NCBI GenBank assembly: GCA_964017145.1
Contig: OZ024849.1
Location: 2,108,001 to 2,172,000, forward strand
Source: Agrocybe praecox
Lineage: Eukaryota > Basidiomycota > Agaricomycetes > Agaricales > Agrocybaceae
DNA length: 64,000 nucleotides
Direction: 5' to 3'
Made by a program: the position numbers and the translations under genes. Within the stretch, counting starts at the first letter, position 1. Each line of letters begins with the position of its first letter. Below, one piece after another: positions 57,121 to 64,000 of the stretch. Under the pieces are notes generated by a model. That model was given only the letters and a program-made list of their open reading frames with translations, was not told the DNA's origin and made no database searches.

Positions 57121-57325
57121 CGCGCTTGGCCAAGGTCAACGAGTACACCAAGCAGCGCCAACGACACCAAACACACCAAATATTTCAACTTGGCCAAAAA
57201 AAGAGGCCGGATCCTAGACTGCTCCCTACGACACCAAATCACACCAAGTACGTTCGAAATGGCCGTGACTCAGACTTCAGGCCAACGACGCCAATCACCC
57301 CAGTTGCATTTGAAACGGCCGATGC
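57121..57325 (+). repeat. Candidate subterminal repeats of the second Plavaka-type unit
   Basis: Three units at about 57162, 57229 and 57286 share CGACACCAA, CACACCAA and a closing CGAAATGGCC-like motif. They lie just outside the left-most gene of the unit. The exact left end is not identified. Confidence 0.5.
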
Positions 57326-57414
57326 TTACTATTTAAATTTTTAGAGAAATGAATATAATAAAATTACTTTTGAAATTAGGAATTAGGTCTAAAATACGTT
57401 AACGTTGTGTAAAT

Positions 57415-59916
57415 CTAAATGTCAATTATGGTACGAGGATCTGGGCCATCGTCGTTCGAGTCGGCACCAGCAACTGAACACCCTGGGATGACAGAATCGG
57501 CATTCGAGATCCCTAGGGCCGTCAATCGTGAAGAAACATCCTCTAATATATCATCCCAGTCCTCATCTTCGAGTTTCTTGGCCAATGTCGTCCAAGCCTG
57601 AGCCCGAGGTCCCCATTCTGCGCCAAATGGCGGCATTGGTTTTTTGCGTCCATCTGTTTTCTTCAAAGTCGTTGGGTCTGTGCCTGCTGCCCACAGCGTC
57701 AAAGCTCGTTCAATCTAGTGCAACAGAAAATTCAAGTTCAGTACTATAACATTGTTGCTATGGAGATTAGTAAGACGTACCGCGGCAGTGCAGAGACCCA
57801 ATGCACCAATTTGATGTCCGTATGATTGCGGCGAATTTCGTGTTTTCTTAGAAAGATGGAAAGCGAAGAGGTCAAGAATTAAATCTGACCTGAAACCTCG
57901 TCGTGCTCCCTGGTTATTGATAAACGTGAACGACGATCAACTTCCGCTGATATAAGACAACTCACCGGCTGTGCTTCGGGATCCCCATATATGAAATTAA
58001 AGCCCTTCATACTCCACTCGACGTACTCCTTGATATCAGTAGGGGTGTAGTCGTGCGCTGTGAAGAATTTTTCAACGTTAGTCAGCGCTGTGCTCCCTAC
58101 AGAGCTACGCCAGTCGGTGAGAATATCGCCGGCCTATTTTGTAAGGTGAGAAACAAACAGTAACCACATGATCTTCTGATGAAAAACTTACCACCGAAAT
58201 GATGATTGCCACCCCTTTCTCTATGTCGTCGTGTTCAATGCCCATCCCAGGGTACACAACTTCCCATAGCTCTGATATCTGCTCATCTGATAGCAGTGCA
58301 TTGGTCAAGTATGGGTGGTCGCAGCTTGCTGCCCATGATATCAATAATGGCCGGAAAGAATTTCGCCACACCTTCGCATTGGCTATCCGTGTAGCACTCG
58401 GAAATGGAAGATTTCCAACGCTGTACTTCGGCTGGCGACCGCTGGGACGTGGCTCACCCACTACAGTCCGCTCAACAACTTGGATAGCGGGTGCTACCTG
58501 GAAATTGGAAATTGTTAGGGTGTTGAATGATGAGAATCGATCACATTTGAAAGTGGGTAGGTCCACTTACCTGCTTTTCTTGTTTGATGTTGATAGCCAC
58601 CTTCGCTGGTTTGGACTCTCTGACAGCCGCGAGCATCACAGGGTCTTCTTCATAATCAAACTCTCCCTCCTCTTCAACAGGTTTTGTGCTGCTTTTCTTG
58701 GCCGGCTTCGGAGCGGCCTCAATGCTCTTCTTGTTTTCTTCGATTTTGCGTCGCCAATTTGGTTTGAGGCCAGCCACTTCAGTAACTTTGTTGCGTTTAG
58801 CACTACAAGATGTGTATACCAGTCAGCGTGAAATTCGGCCCGATATACATACAACAATTTGATAATTCACTTTGGCGCTGCTGCGATCTCAGGTGCCAAC
58901 TGTGTTTCTTTGCGTTTGACTGGAACCGCCGCCCCACTAGCAGGTTTGAGCACACGCAAACCTTGAATCTGTTCTCGGAACAATCCACGCTCAGGTTTGG
59001 GGGCCTAGATGAGAGAGCTGTCAGCAAATAGTCGTGCTGTGAAGGTAAGTATATGACACACCTTTGTTTTAGCAGAAATAACCTTTTTCTTAGGCTGAGG
59101 CACTTCGGGTTCTACGTCCTCGTCGTGTTCGGACTCGTCCATTTGGAAATCCTCATCACCCTGATCCGAGACGTCTTCTATGTTGTCAGGTACAAAGATC
59201 TCCTCGACATCATTCTCGCTAGTATCGTTCTCGCTAGTTGCACTCCAAGACGTATCAAGGTGTAGGCCATCACTTCCTGCCGCTGATTCACTGTCAAATG
59301 TTGAATCTGCGGGCACATCCTGATGGTCAGAGTTGACACTTTGGTCATCATCGGCATGTATGTCTTCGTCGTTCCAACTCAACGCTGGTGCAAAGTCCTT
59401 TAATGATTGGTGTTCTTAGTGAAAAAATTCGCAGATATTGGGCACACGTACTTCGTCTACAAGCCCTTTTGATTTTGCTAGTAGCAAGTCAGGACGTTCA
59501 GCATGCTTTTGCAGCGTCTTGTCTGCCTTTTGAAGCCTATCCTCAAGGCCCGCCACCCTTCGTTTTTTGTTAACGTCCTCAGCCTCACGTTGCTTTTGAA
59601 CAGCTGCAGCATTGGCGGCTGCCCTCTGATCATCGAGCTTGACTTGCTCCGAAGTACGTCGTTGCCGTTGTAACACCATGTTTCCATCCGGATTGATGTT
59701 GTTGTTAGCAGCATGTTTCACACGTTGAGAAGTGCGTTGTTGTGGCTCAGCTTCGATAGCAACTGGCTGTTTAGCTGCAGGAAGTTCTTCGGCTCCTTGA
59801 GTCAATTTTGTTGCTTCTTCGATGGGTTTTGCAGCACCACCACGACCTCGTCCGCGACCTCTGCCTCTGCCTCGGGCTCTCCCTCTTGTAGTGTGGGTCC
59901 CTCCATCTGAAGACAT
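57415..59916 (-). CDS. RGG-rich hypothetical accessory protein of a Plavaka-type unit
   Basis: Exons from 59916 to about 59452, 59397-59062, and further exons near 58990, 58800, 58500, 58130, 57960 and 57770 to the stop at 57415; junctions are in phase where checked. The N-terminus is an arginine/glycine stretch (RGRARGRGRGRGRGRGG), followed by an Ala/Gln/Arg-rich helical part, an acidic linker, and a conserved C-terminal part with WRNSFRPLLISWAASC, LTNALLSDEQISELWEVVYP, AGDILTDWRSSVGSTALTNV and IGALGLCTAAIERALTLWAAG. I have seen this C-terminal pattern in uncharacterised agaricomycete proteins next to transposases but cannot name a domain. It is divergent from the transposase with 199 bp between starts. 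Confidence 0.65.
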
Positions 59917-60115
59917 GGTTGTGAAGTGAAGGTCAGATAAGATGTGGGCGAAGGAAAGTTACAAAAAGTCAAACGTGACTTACCTGATGAAAGGTAAAAT
60001 TTCTGATCACTTTTGAAAACCGCGATCACGAGACCACTTTCTGACGCGTTCCTTGATTTTCTGACTTCTAGTTTTTTAATACCTACCTTCCTGCTCTCAT
60101 TTAAATATCTAAACA

Positions 60116-63100
60116 ATGGCTCGTATACCCTGCCTTGACCCACGCTGCTCTAAAATTTGCTCTACGCAAAGAGGCTTAACATACCACATACGAACAATGC
60201 ATCAGAACGCGAATATCATACAACCTGGTGAACGCCATCGCCCGCAACTGTCACCAAGTCCTCCGCCAGCACAACCAAGCACTCCGCCAGCACAACCAGC
60301 TGAGGACTTCCCGGTCTTAGAAAACAACAATCCAACAACGCCGTTGGCTGGTATACTTCCGAAACAACCTTCAAAAAGGTTTCATCCATTTCTTACAGGT
60401 AGAGTCTTTGTTGTGGAGAATTCTCATTTTTTACTTATGCAGCCCTCAGGTACTCCATGCAACGTCAATGGGAATCCCCTCCCTCGTGGCACATCTCCAC
60501 CAGCTCGACAACCAGCAGACAATAATCCCTGGGAGCCATACGATGGCGAACTTCAATTTGAAACTGCCGATTTTCTATACCGACAGGTTGAGATGTCTGG
60601 TAGCAAAATCGACCACCTTCTTGGGCTTTGGGCAACGTCGCTTGAAGAATCAGGTGGACTGGGACCATTCGGGTCTCACGAGCAAATGTACACAACAATT
60701 GATTCGACCAAACACGGTGACGTTCCATGGAAGTGTTTTACAACAGGATATGGAGGAGAGGTCGGAGCTCATGGGCCCAGCTGGCAGAGAGAGGAGTACG
60801 AGGTCTGGTATCGTGATCCAGACGTGGTAATTTCTGAGATGCTTGCCAACCCCGATTTCAAGGAGCAATTTGACTATGCGCCTTATGTCGGTCTTGATAA
60901 ATCGGGTCAGCGACACTTGTCAGACTTCATGTCAGGCAATTATGCGTGGCGACACAGTGTGAGTACATCCTGAAGGTTAATAATATCTATATTGAGTTAC
61001 AACTGAGTCCTCACATTAGAGTCAAATTTATGAGGAAGACAAAACCACGAGGGGGGCAATGTATTGCCCCATTATTCTGGGTAGCGATAAAACAACTGTT
61101 TCGGTTGCTACCGGAAATGTTGAATATCATCCTTTATACCTGTCAATTGGAAACGTCCATAATTCCCTCCGTCGGGCGCATCGAAATGCAATAATACCTA
61201 TCGCATTTCTCGCTATTCCCAAAGGTATTCTTCTTCCTTACATGTACTCAGGCTGCTTCTTACTTTTTTTTATAGGTGACCGCAAGTTTGACAATGACCT
61301 CGCATTTCACAAATTCAAGCGACAGCTGTACCATGCCTCACTCGAGGCAATTTTACGAACGCTAAAGCCAGGGATGACAACACCTGTCGTTCGTCTTTGT
61401 CCAGATGGGCATTATCGTCGTGTTATCTACGATCTGGGCGCATATATTGCAGATTACCCTGAGCAAGTATATCTTTCAGGAATCGCACAGGGGTGGTGTC
61501 CAAAGTAATATCATTTACCGATGCTTTGTCTACTATCTGCGCTAATCCAATGCTTAGATGTACAGCTTTCTGCAAAAATCTGGATGGCCCAGCCGGCAAG
61601 CGATCACGGACACATACACAGGGGTTAGTTGAGGTGTTAAATTCGAAGGTTTTATGGGATGAATATGGCATTGATGATGATATTACGGTGTGTATAAGCC
61701 TTTCCATCTATTACTCCACAACTAAAATTATTCAGCCATTTACGTACCACTTTCCTCGAGCAGATATTCATGAGATGCTCTCCGCCGACCTACTCCATCA
61801 ATTAATCAAAGGCACATTTAAGGACCATCTTGTTACATGGGTGGGAGATTACCTGTATCTCGAGCATGGGGAAGGAAAAGCCAATGACATATTAGATGAT
61901 ATTGATCGAAGGTACAGTCGAATTTCAATTTACAATACTTTTCTTGAAGCTAAGCTTGGGCTTAGAATCAACGCATCACCATTATTTCCTGGTCTCCGTC
62001 ATTTTTATCATGGGCGACGATTCAAACAGTGGACGGGCGATGATAGCAAAGCTTTGATGAAGGTTTACCTTCCCGCCATTGAAGGTCATGTACCTGATGA
62101 GATGGTGAAATGCATTGCAGCATTTCTCGATGCCTGTTACATAGCTCGTCGAGCTGATATTACTGCTTCAACAATCCGAGAACTAGAAGATGCCATTAAA
62201 CGTTTCCATCACTATCGGGAAATATTTCGCACTACTGGTGTTCGGCCAGATGGATTTTCCTTGCCACGACAACATTCATTGGTCCATTATGTGCATCAAA
62301 TTTTTGAGTTTGGAGCGCCGGGTGGATTGTGTTCTTCAATTACCGAGTCACGACACATAACTGCAGTGAAGAGACCCTGGCGCAGATCCAATCACTATGA
62401 AGCCCTTGGACAGATGCTACTCACAAATCAGCGTACTGAAAAGTTGATGGCTGCGCGTGCACAATTTGTGGCAGATGGCTTACTCAACCCCACATATGAT
62501 TTACCGCCTCGACCGGTTTTACGCAAGGATGAGGGAGATAATGACTCGGATGAGGAGGATCCAGATGTAGACCCAGTAGAAGAACCTACTGATGAGTACG
62601 TGGATGGAAATGTGGTACTGGCGAGGACGCAAGGTATGTAAAAACTCGAAATATGATTGATTTCGCTCACATTCAATTAACACACACCAGTGCGCAATGT
62701 CCCTCGCAATTTTGACGGATTAGCCAGATTCTCATCAACCCCTGATCTTTTGGACCTGACACGACGATTTCTCTATGATCAGTTACACCCAAACTCGACG
62801 TCCGCTGATGTTGAACTAGACGAATGTCCAGATCCATCGGCATGTAAAGTGGCTATTTTCAATTCTGCTGTGGCAACATTTTTCGCACCGAGTGATGAAG
62901 CGGGGATACGGGGGATGAAGAGAGAACGTATACGTTCAACACGTTCATGGAGAAACACTGGGCCACGGCGCGATTGTGCCTTTGTGGTCGAAAACCCTGA
63001 AAAGAAGGGAATGCGAGCTTTACGTGTCGTTCGGGTCAAGCTTTTTTTTTCATTTACATATCGTGGTGTTGAATATCCCTGCGCCTTGGTAGAGTGGTTC

Positions 63101-63361
63101 AAAACAATGGGATCAGGCCCCGACAAGGTCACCGGAATGTGGAAGGTCAAGCCTGAGATGGAGGGTACAGGAGGAGCCCAATACCGCTCGACGACGGTAC
63201 TCCACATGGACTCGTTCTTACGAGGGGCACATCTTTTACCTGTACACATGGGGTCCCAATTTATACCTCACAATTTCCACCACAGCTACACATTAGATAG
63301 CTTCGAAGCTTTTTATGTAAGTAAATACGCAGATCATCATGCAAATGAAATATGCTTTTAA
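60116..63361 (+). CDS. Plavaka-type transposase, copy 2 (intact)
   Basis: Seven exons (60116-60398, 60450-60958, 61020-61224, 61276-61504, 61558-61687, 61736-62633, 62691-63361) close in frame to 974 residues. Zinc finger at residues 6-29 (CLDPRC...HIRTMH), then ETADFLYRQVEMSGSKID, FGSHEQMYTTIDSTKHGDVP, MYCPIILGSDKTTVSVATG with the candidate catalytic Asp (about 286), YLSIGNVHNSLRRAHRNA, a Cys pair split by an intron (GWCPK|CTAF), FPRADIHEMLSADLLHQLIK, FKQWTGDDSKALMKVYLPAI, DGFSLPRQHSLVHYVHQIFE and SITESRHITAVKRPWRRSN. Much diverged from copy 1, so it represents another Plavaka lineage. No lesion seen. Confidence 0.88.
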
Positions 63362-63411
63362 AAGAAGTTGGATCATGTTGCCAATCAGTGATGAATACAG
63401 AGCAAGGTAGT

Positions 63412-64000
63412 CTACTGAGACGGTGCCAATACATTGACCAAAGGTGTGGCTACCTCCAGGATAGTGTTAAGACGAGCCTCAATCTCCTGGTACCTGGCCC
63501 TCATTGCCACGAGCTCCTCTTCAAGGGCCTCTCGCTCCTGCCAAAGGTCGTTGACACGACCCTCATATTGTTCTTCACGGCGCTTGAATTCACCCGCAAC
63601 ATCCTCGCAGCAATGAGTGTTGCTGGACAGGACATACGCGACGATTCGACGGACCTTATCACTCGCGCTGTCAATAGCCTCCTGCCTGTTGAGGACGTGG
63701 TCAGCTTGATCGTTGGGTGTAAAGGCAGGCAGGCCATCGTTGTCATCATCGCTCGATTGAGCACAATAGTTAACTAAAGAGAAGATATTAGATTGATAAT
63801 AAAACACATAAAAAGTTACACACGGAGCTCAGCCATGCGAGCAGTAGCATTACTACCTGCCTCGCTGACCTCGCTAACCTGACGACCCTCTGCAGGGCGA
63901 CCGAAAACCTGGGAGGTGGCGGGTGCGAGTGGCGTGCGCTGGCCATTGGCCATAAGCTGGAGGTCAAGCTTTTTTATGGGGATGTTATCAGAGTTCCTTT
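63412..64000 (-). CDS. Coiled-coil hypothetical protein, 5' end beyond the window
   Basis: The last exon (about 63775-63412) encodes an Asp-rich start (SSDDDNDG), then a helical Glu/Arg-rich segment (REALEEELVAMRARYQEIEA) and ends NVLAPSQ. An upstream exon at about 64000-63822 reads KKLDLQLMANGQRTPLAPAT and ends at a GTGTGT donor. It faces the transposase tail to tail, so it is probably another gene of the second unit. No family recognised. Confidence 0.5.

Noticed and set aside
58199..58831. 210-residue plus frame
   Set aside because: Antisense to several exons and introns of the gene at 57415-59916.

Overview
This window is nuclear DNA of a filamentous basidiomycete, most likely an Agaricomycete. 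The genes are broken by many short introns (about 45-100 nt) with GT..AG borders and TACTAAY-like branch points. The recognisable families are fungal: Plavaka-type DNA transposases, a TET/JBP dioxygenase of the type expanded in basidiomycetes, a DUF6532-type protein, agaricomycete Ty3/Gypsy gag domains, and fragments of a myosin-motor chitin synthase and of a carnitine acetyltransferase. I see nothing prokaryotic. The window is repeat-dominated accessory sequence with few ordinary host genes.

Region 1 (1-27.5 kb): three paralogues of a multi-pass membrane protein (556-1750 on minus, broken; 10451-11738 and 16599-17893 on plus, both intact six-exon models) are interleaved with two copies of one LTR retroelement family (3275-9677, left end lost in a 200-N gap; 19275-26466, complete, with 1606-bp LTRs that differ at one base in my comparison and a 4-bp ACGA target duplication). 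Both elements run on the minus strand, have a primer-binding site and a polypurine tract, and encode a gag-like protein but no polymerase. Both carry a candidate 100-nt intron that would remove the gag stop codon and fuse gag in frame to a second reading frame. The two intact membrane-protein copies lie in a direct segmental duplication of about 2.35 kb. Between them is a proline/serine-rich single-pass membrane protein gene and a decayed partial copy of it.

Region 2 (27.5-53.2 kb): the centrepiece. An 18-bp perfect, about 40-bp imperfect terminal inverted repeat at 27515 and 53246 bounds a 25.7-kb unit. Its right end holds an intact four-exon Plavaka-type transposase (1000 aa). Its left end holds a DUF6532-type gene and a nine-exon, 981-aa protein ending in an apparently active TET/JBP dioxygenase domain. 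In between are five small accessory genes (including a cyclin-box protein and a cysteine-cluster protein) and an 11.5-kb block of wreckage: a fused carnitine-acetyltransferase/chitin-synthase fragment, a Ser/Pro-rich fragment, a Gypsy gag relic and a large broken coiled-coil gene. A near-perfect palindrome centred on GGTACC sits at each end of that block, and a shorter relative lies upstream of the cyclin gene.

Region 3 (53.2-64 kb): a repeat-rich spacer with an inverted relative of the 13-kb locus and an array of about eight 84-bp units, followed by a second, divergent Plavaka-type unit: an RGG-rich accessory gene on minus, an intact seven-exon transposase (974 aa) on plus, and a coiled-coil gene running off the right edge.

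Exon models were built by eye. They were checked for frame closure for the TET/JBP gene, both transposases and the two intact membrane-protein genes; the smaller genes were only joined by reading frame. Family names rest on recognised motifs; no database search was run.
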